A stretch of DNA of 9,106 nt from Candidatus Uhrbacteria bacterium (GCA_016206235.1 JACQRZ010000062.1:1-9106); one strand, 5' to 3'. Shown: positions 1 through 5,705, counted from the first letter of the stretch. Notes: generated from the letters alone by a model not told the origin. Program-made: numbers and translations.

Positions 1-105
1 GATAAAATCAAAGATCAAAGATCAAAAATCAAAAATTTTAACATTTTGCATTATCACTTTGCATTTTGATATTTGTATTTTGGTATTTTGAATTATTCTT
101 AGAAT
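1..105. repeat. heptad-period AT-rich spacer upstream of ileS
   Basis: This short non-coding stretch is almost entirely 7-bp periodic. At 6-33 there are four tandem units (AATCAAA, GATCAAA, GATCAAA, AATCAAA). From 43 to about 98 a second, more degenerate array follows with the core TTTG recurring about every 7 bp (ATTTTGC, ATTATCA, CTTTGCA, TTTTGAT, ATTTGTA, TTTTGGT, ATTTTGA). The two arrays are roughly reverse complements of each other, for example ATCAAAA at 28-34 against TTTTGAT at 64-70, so they could fold into an AT-rich hairpin. I see no convincing sigma-70 promoter and no Shine-Dalgarno sequence before ileS. The window begins inside the spacer, so its full length is unknown. Confidence 0.75.
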
Positions 106-3093
106 ATGTCTGTCAGCGATCGAGAGAAGAAAATATTAGAGTATTGGGACAAACATCAGATTTTTCAGAAGTCAGTTGATCAGCGGCCTCAGACACGTCC
201 GTATGTGTTTTATGATGGCCCGCCGTTTGCCACAGGGCTACCCCATTACGGCCATATCGTTGCATCACTTATGAAAGACGTGGTTCCTCGATACCGTACC
301 ATGAAAGGAGATCGTGTTGAGCGCGTGTGGGGTTGGGACTGCCATGGCTTGCCAATCGAAAATATTATTGAAGAACGCCTGCAACTTTCCAGTAAGCAGG
401 ACATTGAGAAGTTTGGCATTGGGAAATTTAATAATGCGTGCCGCGAAGCTGTTTTGGAATACGCGGAAGAGTGGAAGAAAACTATTCGCCGCATGGGGCG
501 CTGGGTTGATATGGAACACGCGTACAAAACAATGGACATCTCCTACATGGAAAGCGTATGGTGGGTATTTGCTCAAGTGTGGAAACAAGGATTGATCTAC
601 GAAGGAAAGAAGGCGATGCATGTGTGCCCGCGCTGCGTTACGAGCTTGTCAAATTTTGAAGTAACACTTGGCTATAAAGAGATCACCGATATTTCAGCAA
701 CCGTCGCTTTTAAACTTACCAATACGCAAGAAACATTTGGCGTTGAGTCTCTTTCCATACTGGCATGGACCACTACGCCATGGACGCTGCCTGGGAACGT
801 CCTTTTGGCGGTTGGCCCAGAAATTGAGTATGTCATCCTGAGCATAGCGAAGGATCCCGAGGAGGATCGGGATTCCTTGCGTTCGCTCGGAATGACATCA
901 AAGTATATTATCGCCAAAGATCGGTTGAAGGCATATCAGGAAGATATAAAAGACCTAGATTTTATTACTGAAAAGACAGTAAAAGGCAAGGATCTTGCCG
1001 GGCTTTCGTATGAACCGCTCTTTCCATACTTTAAAGATACGTCAAACGCATTCCGTGTTGTCACGGCAGATTTTGTATCAACCGAAGAGGGAACAGGTGT
1101 TGTGCATATTGCTCCAGCATTCGGTGAAGACGACTACCAACTCGGCGTTGCCGAAAACGTCGGCTTTGTGCAGCATGTGAGTATGGACGGCACGTTTACC
1201 AATGAGGTAACGGATTTTGCAGGACACGAAGTAAAGCCAAAAGAAGACTCTTCGTGCACCGACATTGAAATCATTAAATATCTTGCGAAAAAGAAGGCCC
1301 TTTTTGCAAAGAAGAAGTATGTTCATAGTTATCCGCATTGTTGGCGCTGCGATACGCCGCTCCTGAACTATGCAACCAGCAGTTGGTTTGTAAAAGTAAC
1401 GGCATTAAAAGAGCAATTGCTCGCAAACAATGAGCAGATCAGTTGGGTTCCTCAACATATGAAAGAAGGCCGATTCGGTAAGTGGCTTGAGTCGGCGCGG
1501 GATTGGGCAATTTCCCGTTCACGATACTGGGGAGCGCCGCTTCCTATTTGGAAAAGCGAGGATGGCGATGTGTTGTGTATTGAAAGTGTTGCGCAACTCG
1601 AAGAATTCTCTGGCCAGAAGATCGACGACATTCATAAAGATCACATCGATAGTATTGTCATTGAAAAAGACGGAAAAACGTATAGGCGGATTCCCGAGGT
1701 TTTGGACTGCTGGTTTGAGTCAGGATCCATGCCGTATGCGCAGATGCATTATCCATTTGAAAATAAAGAGAAGTTTGAAAAGGGATTTCCTGCGGAGTTT
1801 ATCGCTGAAGGACAAGACCAAACTCGCGGATGGTTTTATACTCTCCATGTACTTGCAGCTGCGCTTACATCGGGCGACAAGCCGTGCTTGCCAGTCAAGA
1901 GATCTCTTCCCGCTTTTCGCAACTGCGTTGTCAATGGTATTGTCTTGGCTGAAGACGGCAAGAAGATGAGTAAGCGACTCCAAAATTATCCTGATCCCCT
2001 GGATGTTTTGGAAAAATATGGAGCCGATGCTTTGCGTTTTTACTTGGTCTCATCGCCAGTAATGCACGCAGAAAATATGAATTTTTCGGAAAAGCATTTG
2101 CGTGAGACCTATAACAAGGTTGTGAATACGTTGTGGAATGTTGTCGTATTCTATGAAACGTTTGCCGGTGATGACGAACAAGATACGCATTCAGACAACG
2201 TCCTCGACCAATGGATTGTGTCCAAACTTCAGCGGTGTATTCAGGATGTAACGAAACACATGGAACTCTATGAGCTTTCTGAAAGCGTTCGTCCTCTTCA
2301 AGAGTTTATTACCGATCTTTCGCAATGGTATGTGCGCCGTTCGCGTGAGCGCGTGAAGAGTGATTCAGATGAAGAGAGAGCGCAGGCTCTTTCAACATTG
2401 CGCATGGTGTTGGGCACGCTCGCACGTTTAATGGCGCCGTTCACGCCCTTCGTCGCCGAGGAAATCTACCAACGATTACAACTTACAACTTACAACTTTC
2501 AACTTACAACTTTCAAGGAGTCTGTTCATCTTGAAATGTGGCCGGTCGCAAACGAATCATTGATCAATCAAAACATAGAAGAGGCGATGGATCAGACGAG
2601 AGCGATTGTTGAAATTGCCCACGCCTTGCGAGCCGAGGGTAAAATAAAAGTCCGTCATCCACTCCCAGAGTTGCGATGTACTGCCAAGCTTCCACAAGAA
2701 TTTGAATCTATTATTACTGACGAAGTGAATGTTAAAAAAGTCTCTGATGCGCAGGCACTTGTATTCCAAGACGGATGGTTATCAAAAGAAGATGGTGGCG
2801 TAGGTGTGAGTTTGTGTGTCCAAGTAAGCGATGAATTAAAAAGAGAAGGAATGGCGCGGGACTTTATTCGACAAGTGAATGCGTTACGCAAAAACGAAGG
2901 ACTCACGATCCATGATAGAGTTGATGTAGCCTATCATACGGATAGTTCTGAACTGAAAAGTGTGCTGAATTCCCATGAGCAAAGCATCAAAGAAAGCATT
3001 TTGGCAAAAAGTTTTGCTGAATCAAGAGTTGAAGGCGGTACACTCATTACTATTGGTGATGCCCAGGTCATTATAAAGATGACTAAAAGCTAA
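106..3093 (+). CDS. ileS: isoleucyl-tRNA synthetase, IleS2 (eukaryote-like) type
   Basis: Cytoplasmic class Ia synthetase that charges tRNA-Ile and edits misactivated valine. The 995 aa are near full family length. The catalytic HIGH motif is HYGH (47-50) within GPPFATGLPHYGH, followed by WGWDCHGLPIE (about 76-86). The CP1 editing domain shows WTTTPWT (221-227) and GTGVVHIAPAFGEDDY (329-344). The second signature is KMSKR (620-624), followed by NYPDP. HYGH with KMSKR is the pattern of eukaryote-like IleS2. C174/C177 and C412/C415 could form a zinc site. The anticodon-binding region includes WYVRRSRERV, and the C-terminal domain follows. ATG 106 is the first possible start, because an in-frame TAG lies at 100-102; no Shine-Dalgarno is visible. 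Two oddities are residues 243-264, encoded by a palindromic repeat, and residues 791-804, encoded by a heptamer array. Identity is secure; the IleS2 assignment rests on motifs only. Confidence 0.97.
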   Translation: MSVSDREKKILEYWDKHQIFQKSVDQRPQTRPYVFYDGPPFATGLPHYGHIVASLMKDVVPRYRTMKGDRVERVWGWDCHGLPIENIIEERLQLSSKQDIEKFGIGKFNNACREAVLEYAEEWKKTIRRMGRWVDMEHAYKTMDISYMESVWWVFAQVWKQGLIYEGKKAMHVCPRCVTSLSNFEVTLGYKEITDISATVAFKLTNTQETFGVESLSILAWTTTPWTLPGNVLLAVGPEIEYVILSIAKDPEEDRDSLRSLGMTSKYIIAKDRLKAYQEDIKDLDFITEKTVKGKDLAGLSYEPLFPYFKDTSNAFRVVTADFVSTEEGTGVVHIAPAFGEDDYQLGVAENVGFVQHVSMDGTFTNEVTDFAGHEVKPKEDSSCTDIEIIKYLAKKKALFAKKKYVHSYPHCWRCDTPLLNYATSSWFVKVTALKEQLLANNEQISWVPQHMKEGRFGKWLESARDWAISRSRYWGAPLPIWKSEDGDVLCIESVAQLEEFSGQKIDDIHKDHIDSIVIEKDGKTYRRIPEVLDCWFESGSMPYAQMHYPFENKEKFEKGFPAEFIAEGQDQTRGWFYTLHVLAAALTSGDKPCLPVKRSLPAFRNCVVNGIVLAEDGKKMSKRLQNYPDPLDVLEKYGADALRFYLVSSPVMHAENMNFSEKHLRETYNKVVNTLWNVVVFYETFAGDDEQDTHSDNVLDQWIVSKLQRCIQDVTKHMELYELSESVRPLQEFITDLSQWYVRRSRERVKSDSDEERAQALSTLRMVLGTLARLMAPFTPFVAEEIYQRLQLTTYNFQLTTFKESVHLEMWPVANESLINQNIEEAMDQTRAIVEIAHALRAEGKIKVRHPLPELRCTAKLPQEFESIITDEVNVKKVSDAQALVFQDGWLSKEDGGVGVSLCVQVSDELKREGMARDFIRQVNALRKNEGLTIHDRVDVAYHTDSSELKSVLNSHEQSIKESILAKSFAESRVEGGTLITIGDAQVIIKMTKS
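831..897. repeat. palindromic dispersed-repeat-like element inside ileS
   Basis: A 67-bp imperfect palindrome with ends TGTCAT and ATGACA. The left arm TGTCATCCTGAGC and the reverse complement of the right arm, TGTCATTCCGAGC, differ at only two positions, and complementarity continues into AAGGA/TCCCGA. The ileS frame stays open through it and encodes residues 243-264 (VILSIAKDP... to ...SLRSLGMT). From memory, elements beginning GTCATCCTGAGC and ending GGAATGACA are common dispersed repeats in CPR and some other genomes; only this copy and a shorter relative (5248-5275) are in view. It falls in a loop of the editing domain between GPEIEY and KYIIAKDRL, where homologues should have only a short link. 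Confidence 0.8.
2476..2517 (+). repeat. heptanucleotide tandem array inside ileS
   Basis: Six contiguous 7-bp units: TTACAAC three times, TTTCAAC, TTACAAC, TTTCAAG. The 42 bp is exactly 14 in-frame codons, L791 to K804 (LQLTTYN FQLTTFK). Because 7 is not a multiple of 3, the amino-acid repeat unit is three heptamers (21 bp, 7 aa). Neither TTACAAC nor TTTCAAC creates a stop codon in any forward frame, so the array stays open however it is read. It lies between FVAEEIYQRL and ESVHLEMWP, a position where IleS proteins normally have a variable loop. Confidence 0.9.
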
Positions 3094-3115
3094 CAGCTAT
3101 AAGCTATAAGCTAGA
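3088..3115 (+). repeat. heptanucleotide array at the ileS-ruvA junction
   Basis: Four 7-bp units (AGCTAAC, AGCTATA, AGCTATA, AGCTAGA) run from the last sense codon of ileS, through its TAA stop, to 3 bp before the ruvA ATG. The array therefore supplies the ileS stop codon and fills essentially all of the spacer. It contains no Shine-Dalgarno sequence, so ruvA must start translation by coupling to ileS or without SD pairing. Confidence 0.85.
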
Positions 3116-3118
3116 AAT

Positions 3119-3691
3119 ATGTTCGCTTTTCTTCGCGGAACTGTTCATTCACTCGACGAGACATCGCTTGTCGTCGAAGTGCACGATATTGGCTATCGTA
3201 TTTTTGTCAGTGGCCAATTACTTCTTGCAAAAAAGAAAGGCGACGGCATTGAACTGCATCTTTATCATCACATTCGTGAAAATGGACAAGACCTTTATGG
3301 TTTTGAGGATAAAGCAGCGTTGTTGTTTTTTGAGAAGCTGCTTTCTGTTTCTGGTGTCGGCCCTAAAACAGCTCTTTCTATTTTGGGTGTAACGTCGTTA
3401 CAAGCGCTTACAGCAAACATAGCCCAAGGAGATAGTACGTTGTTAAAGAGCGTTTCAGGCGTAGGAACAAAAACAGCTGAGCGCATTGTCGTTGAATTAA
3501 AAAACAGCATGAAAGCATATGCTTTTGTGGCAGATGGCGAAGAATTTTCCGACAAGGATATACTAGACGCACTTACGAATCTTGGCTACCCACATAACCG
3601 TGCACGTGAAGCTTTGCAGTCACTCCCTCGCGATTTGATTGGTGAAGAAGAACGACTGAAGGCAGCATTAAGGTATTTAAGTGCGGTATGA
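3119..3691 (+). CDS. ruvA: Holliday junction branch-migration subunit RuvA
   Basis: RuvA forms the tetramer that binds the four-way Holliday junction and loads the RuvB hexameric motor during recombinational repair. The 190 aa match the family length. Three domains are visible: an N-terminal OB fold (about 1-62, MFAFLRGTV...DIGYRIFVS), two helix-hairpin-helix motifs (SVSGVGPKTA at 76-85 and SVSGVGTKTAERI at 111-123, then VVELK), and the C-terminal RuvB-interacting domain III (about 145-190, DILDALTNLGY...EERLKAALRYLS). ATG 3119 is the only reasonable start, since an in-frame TAA lies at 3107-3109. It follows ileS by 25 bp of heptamer repeat and overlaps the next gene by ATGA, so translational coupling is likely. 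ruvB and ruvC are not in view. Confidence 0.97.
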   Translation: MFAFLRGTVHSLDETSLVVEVHDIGYRIFVSGQLLLAKKKGDGIELHLYHHIRENGQDLYGFEDKAALLFFEKLLSVSGVGPKTALSILGVTSLQALTANIAQGDSTLLKSVSGVGTKTAERIVVELKNSMKAYAFVADGEEFSDKDILDALTNLGYPHNRAREALQSLPRDLIGEEERLKAALRYLSAV

Positions 3692-4731
3692 TGCCCGACC
3701 AATTTTTTCAAACACGGGAGTGGGGGCTTTTTCAAGAAAGTCTTGGTAGGAAGGTGTATCTTTTGCCAAAAGAAGAGTCGTCTGATCCATTGATTGCGAT
3801 TCAACTTCCGCTCAAAGGCCCATTTTCATACTTGTACTGTCCGCGCGGACCTGTATATGAGTCGCCGAGAGATTTAGAACAAAGACTTTCATCGCTTCGT
3901 GATCTTGGTAAAACACTGCATGTATCATTTGTGCGAGTGGAGCCTGCAGCCAGTGATCAAAAAACAATCCAGTCAATTCTTAAGAAACGCAAAGCAAAAA
4001 GAGTGTACTCAATACAGCCGACAGACGTGCTCCTTATTGATCTCTCAAAAGGAGAGGAAGTTCTTTTTTCAGAAATGTCTCCAAAGTGTCGCTATAATAT
4101 TCGACTTGCTGCAAAAAAAAGAGTGGTGATTGAACGGATCAATACACGCGATGAGTGCACTGATCAGATACAAAACGAGTTTACAGCACTGCTCCAATCC
4201 ACATCGTCTCGTAATGAATTTCATCTTCATCCTCTTTCGTACTATTCTGCACTTTTTAACTTTTTTTTGCCTACAACAGTATCTGCATCACGAGAAAAGC
4301 CACAGGGCCGTTTGTATATAGCTCGATATGAGGGTAGGGCAGTGGCTGGCGCATTCATTCTTTGTTACGGAAATACGTCACATTATCTCCACGGCGGAAG
4401 TCTTTATGAATATCGTCATGTGATGGCGCCATACGCTCTGCATATGGCAGCGCTTTTTGATGCCAAACAACGAGGTCACGCCTTCTATGACTTTGGTGGC
4501 ATAACGCTTTCGGACGATCCAGCGGCAAGCTGGGCGGGGATCACAAAATTTAAAAAAGGTTTTGGCGGCACCATCTTTTCATATCACGGAACATTTGATA
4601 TGGTGCTTTCACCTGTGAAATATATACTGTATTCAATAGGGCGGGCACTACGCTCTCGTCGTTCAATGGATAGGACATCGGCCTCCGAAGCCGGCAATGG
4701 CAGTTCGAATCTGCCCGAGAGCATGAAATAG
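3688..4731 (+). CDS. FemAB/FemX-like peptidoglycan interpeptide-bridge aminoacyltransferase
   Basis: Members of this family transfer amino acids from aminoacyl-tRNA to the stem peptide of lipid II or peptidoglycan, acting at the cytoplasmic face of the membrane with two GNAT-like domains. Visible signatures are QTREWGLFQ near the N-terminus, KCRYNIRLAAKK (133-144), HYLHGGS (232-238), FYDFGGI (266-272) and GITKFKKGFGG (284-294). The amino acid donated cannot be read from sequence. The start overlaps the ruvA stop (ATGATG at 3688-3693; a second ATG follows immediately), which suggests coupling. The oddity is the end. Family proteins finish near the stretch equivalent to VKYILYSIGRALR (310-322). 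Here codons 322 to 345 lie inside a complete tRNA-Arg gene and the stop is just beyond it. The last 25 or so residues (RSMDRTSASEAG...) are therefore tRNA-derived and probably not part of the ancestral fold. Confidence 0.88.
   Translation: MMPDQFFQTREWGLFQESLGRKVYLLPKEESSDPLIAIQLPLKGPFSYLYCPRGPVYESPRDLEQRLSSLRDLGKTLHVSFVRVEPAASDQKTIQSILKKRKAKRVYSIQPTDVLLIDLSKGEEVLFSEMSPKCRYNIRLAAKKRVVIERINTRDECTDQIQNEFTALLQSTSSRNEFHLHPLSYYSALFNFFLPTTVSASREKPQGRLYIARYEGRAVAGAFILCYGNTSHYLHGGSLYEYRHVMAPYALHMAALFDAKQRGHAFYDFGGITLSDDPAASWAGITKFKKGFGGTIFSYHGTFDMVLSPVKYILYSIGRALRSRRSMDRTSASEAGNGSSNLPESMK
4652..4723 (+). tRNA. tRNA-Arg, anticodon CCG
   Basis: A complete 72-nt cloverleaf. The acceptor stem GCTCTCG (4652-4658) pairs perfectly with CGAGAGC (4716-4722), with discriminator A at 4723. 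The D stem GTTC/GGAC (4661-4664/4673-4676) has loop AATGGATA with the conserved GG. The anticodon stem TCGGC/GCCGG (4678-4682/4690-4694) has loop CTCCGAA, with anticodon CCG at 4685-4687 (reads CGG, Arg). The variable loop is CAAT. The T stem GGCAG/CTGCC (4699-4703/4711-4715) has loop TTCGAAT. A20 and C35, the E. coli arginine identity bases, are present. CCA is not encoded. It lies wholly inside the 3' end of the FemAB-like ORF on the same strand. A TATACT at 4623-4628, 23 bp upstream, could be a -10 box for its own promoter, but I see no good -35. Confidence 0.95.
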
Positions 4732-4740
4732 CAAGTTTCA

Positions 4741-5316
4741 ATGTTTACAATCATTATTCTATTAGTTCTCTTTGTTATACTTGGAACGTTTGCGTATGCG
4801 GGATATAGTGCCGCGCCATGGCTTCCTATGAGGAAGTACGACATTGAGCGCTTTTGTCAGTTTGCCAATATACGCCCTGGCGAGAGATTCTACGACCTTG
4901 GCTGTGGTGACGGACGCATTGTATGTGCTGTAGCACAAAGGGGAGCGCAAAGTACCGGGTATGAAATATCTATTTTACCCTATCTTCTTGCCAAACTCCG
5001 GTGTTTCCTCCAGGGTATTCCGTTGAGCTCGATACAGTATCGTAATCTTTGGACTTCCAATCTCAGTAATGCAGATACCGTCTTTTTTTATCTTCTACCC
5101 CAGATGCAGGCTCGACTTAAAGAAAAGCTTGAAAAGGAACTTAAGGAGGGAGCCCGAGTTATCACGTATGCATGGCCAATTGAGGGGTGGCAGCCGATAA
5201 ACGTTGATGAAAAACCGGACAAGCTCAAGCTTTACCTCTACCGAATGCTGGATTCCCGTCTTCACGGGAATGACATTGTTGATCTGAGTACAAATATGAT
5301 ACAAGAAAATCGTTGA
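4741..5316 (+). CDS. membrane-anchored class I SAM methyltransferase, FAM173/ATPSCKMT-like
   Basis: Residues 2-22 form one hydrophobic helix (FTIIILLVLFVILGTFAYA), followed by AAPWLP and then a Rossmann-type methyltransferase. SAM motif I is YDLGCGDGR (51-59), the acidic strand-2 end is GYEIS, and further family features are NLWTSNLSNADTVFFYLLP and a GARVITYAWPIEGWQP-like strand. The short size, N-terminal helix, APW.P segment and GW.P ending resemble the FAM173 family, whose mammalian members methylate lysines in the ATP synthase c-subunit and in the ADP/ATP carrier. Substrates of bacterial relatives are, to my knowledge, not established. The start lies 9 bp after the FemAB-like stop and 17 nt after the tRNA end, without a Shine-Dalgarno. 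The catalytic domain ends at about YLYRM (M169). The last 22 residues, beginning LDSRLHGND, run through a palindromic repeat and look acquired. Confidence 0.85.
   Translation: MFTIIILLVLFVILGTFAYAGYSAAPWLPMRKYDIERFCQFANIRPGERFYDLGCGDGRIVCAVAQRGAQSTGYEISILPYLLAKLRCFLQGIPLSSIQYRNLWTSNLSNADTVFFYLLPQMQARLKEKLEKELKEGARVITYAWPIEGWQPINVDEKPDKLKLYLYRMLDSRLHGNDIVDLSTNMIQENR
5248..5275. repeat. short palindromic dispersed-repeat-like element in the methyltransferase 3' end
   Basis: The core is a perfect hairpin, ATTCCCGT (5252-5259), loop CTTC, ACGGGAAT (5264-5271), inside the 28-bp CTGGATTCCCG...GGGAATGACA. The right end GGAATGACA is identical to the right end of the element in ileS (889-897), which suggests related repeat families. 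It is read in frame as LDSRLHGND at the end of the methyltransferase. I recall this motif as a common dispersed repeat in CPR genomes, but a genome-wide count is needed to confirm that here. Confidence 0.75.
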
Positions 5317-5422
5317 AATTATAAGGAAAAAGTAGTTTACTCAACTTTGGTTATAAATATACGATCTCATATGTTGTGCACGATTTTATAGGCGTTAATA
5401 GAACTTCTTTTAGGGATATTAT

Positions 5423-5484
5423 TGTGGAAAACCATTCTCATCCATATAAATATAAGGAAAAAATTGGGGATAACCTGTGGAAAT
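5423..5484 (-). promoter_or_regulatory. cluster of three DnaA-box-like 9-mers
   Basis: Read on the + strand, the reverse complement of the DnaA box TTATCCACA is TGTGGATAA. Near matches lie at 5423-5431 (TGTGGAAAA, one mismatch), 5465-5473 (TGGGGATAA, one mismatch) and 5476-5484 (TGTGGAAAT, two mismatches). All three have the same orientation, with centres 42 and 11 bp apart, close to whole helical turns. An A/T-rich stretch (5521-5548) follows. This could be a DnaA-regulatory site or part of an origin, but no box is perfect and no dnaA or dnaN is in view. Confidence 0.3.
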
Positions 5485-5541
5485 GTATACCAAAACTGTT
5501 GATACATTATCGTACTCATCATTTTTTCATTTAAAATAAAA

Positions 5542-5581
5542 GCTTTTTGTAGGAATGACGCTTAAATATGATACAAAAAGC
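5542..5581. other. AT-rich hairpin upstream of the rpoB promoter
   Basis: GCTTTTTGTA (5542-5551) and TACAAAAAGC (5572-5581) form a perfect 10-bp stem around a 20-nt loop, ending 17 bp before the -35 box. No U-tract follows on the + strand. On the minus strand the stem is followed by TTTTATTTT, so if it terminates anything it would be antisense transcription. It could also be a decayed copy of the palindromic repeat, since its loop contains GGAATGAC. Confidence 0.45.
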
Positions 5582-5598
5582 GTGAACAATGCTATTGC

Positions 5599-5626
5599 TT
5601 GACACAAAAAAAGACTTTGGTATACT
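5599..5626 (+). promoter_or_regulatory. sigma-70 promoter of rpoB with extended -10
   Basis: A perfect -35 TTGACA (5599-5604), a 16-bp spacer and a -10 TATACT (5621-5626, five of six consensus) are preceded by TGG, an extended -10 element. This is the strongest promoter-like signal in the window. Transcription should start near 5633, giving a leader of about 138 nt before rpoB. Confidence 0.85.
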
Positions 5627-5642
5627 AGACACTACCCATAGA

Positions 5643-5681
5643 TCGACTTTTTTTCGTGAGTTCAATAGCTTCATGAGTCGA
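5643..5681 (+). promoter_or_regulatory. 5' hairpin in the rpoB leader
   Basis: TCGACT (5643-5648) pairs with AGTCGA (5676-5681). Inside it CGTGA (5655-5659) pairs with TCATG (5671-5675), leaving a T-rich bulge (5649-5654). ATGAGT (5673-5678) can instead pair with ACTCAT (5701-5706) at the foot of the next stem, so the leader has at least two competing folds. A 5-codon ORF (ATG 5673 to TAA 5690) lies here without a Shine-Dalgarno. Confidence 0.4.
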
Positions 5682-5705
5682 AAAATGTAAATATTCCAGT
5701 ACTCA

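Larger units (their letters stand above)
5317..5598. other. AT-rich intergenic region upstream of the rpoB promoter
   Basis: I find no credible gene here on either strand. The stretch holds a repeated 11-mer ATAAGGAAAAA (5321-5331 and 5452-5462), a cluster of DnaA-box-like words (listed separately), and a hairpin (listed separately). A 13-bp direct repeat AAATATGATACAA occurs at 5292-5304, inside the methyltransferase tail, and again at 5564-5576; GGAATGAC precedes both copies (5267-5274 and 5552-5559). The second copy may be the remnant of the same repeat element. Minus-strand reading frames here have no recognisable protein character. Confidence 0.6.

Noticed and set aside
1487..1969. 160-aa + strand open frame inside ileS
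   Set aside because: It is an out-of-frame shadow of the conserved IleS catalytic region around the KMSKR motif and has no start signal of its own.
2476..2517. CRISPR-like array
   Set aside because: The units are 7 bp and directly adjacent, without spacers, so this is a tandem repeat. No cas gene is present.
4550..4844. Minus-strand frames across the tRNA-Arg region (CSRADSNCHCRL-type peptide)
   Set aside because: The peptide is the antisense translation of the tRNA gene, a familiar kind of spurious annotation.
5483..5539. 18-codon ORF (MYTKTVDTL...) after an AAGGAAAAAA sequence
   Set aside because: It is very short, the possible Shine-Dalgarno is too far upstream (about 20 nt), and there is no sign of conservation.
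5673..5690. Five-codon leader peptide (MSRKM) in the rpoB leader
   Set aside because: There is no Shine-Dalgarno and no run of regulatory codons; it is mentioned only as part of the leader structure.
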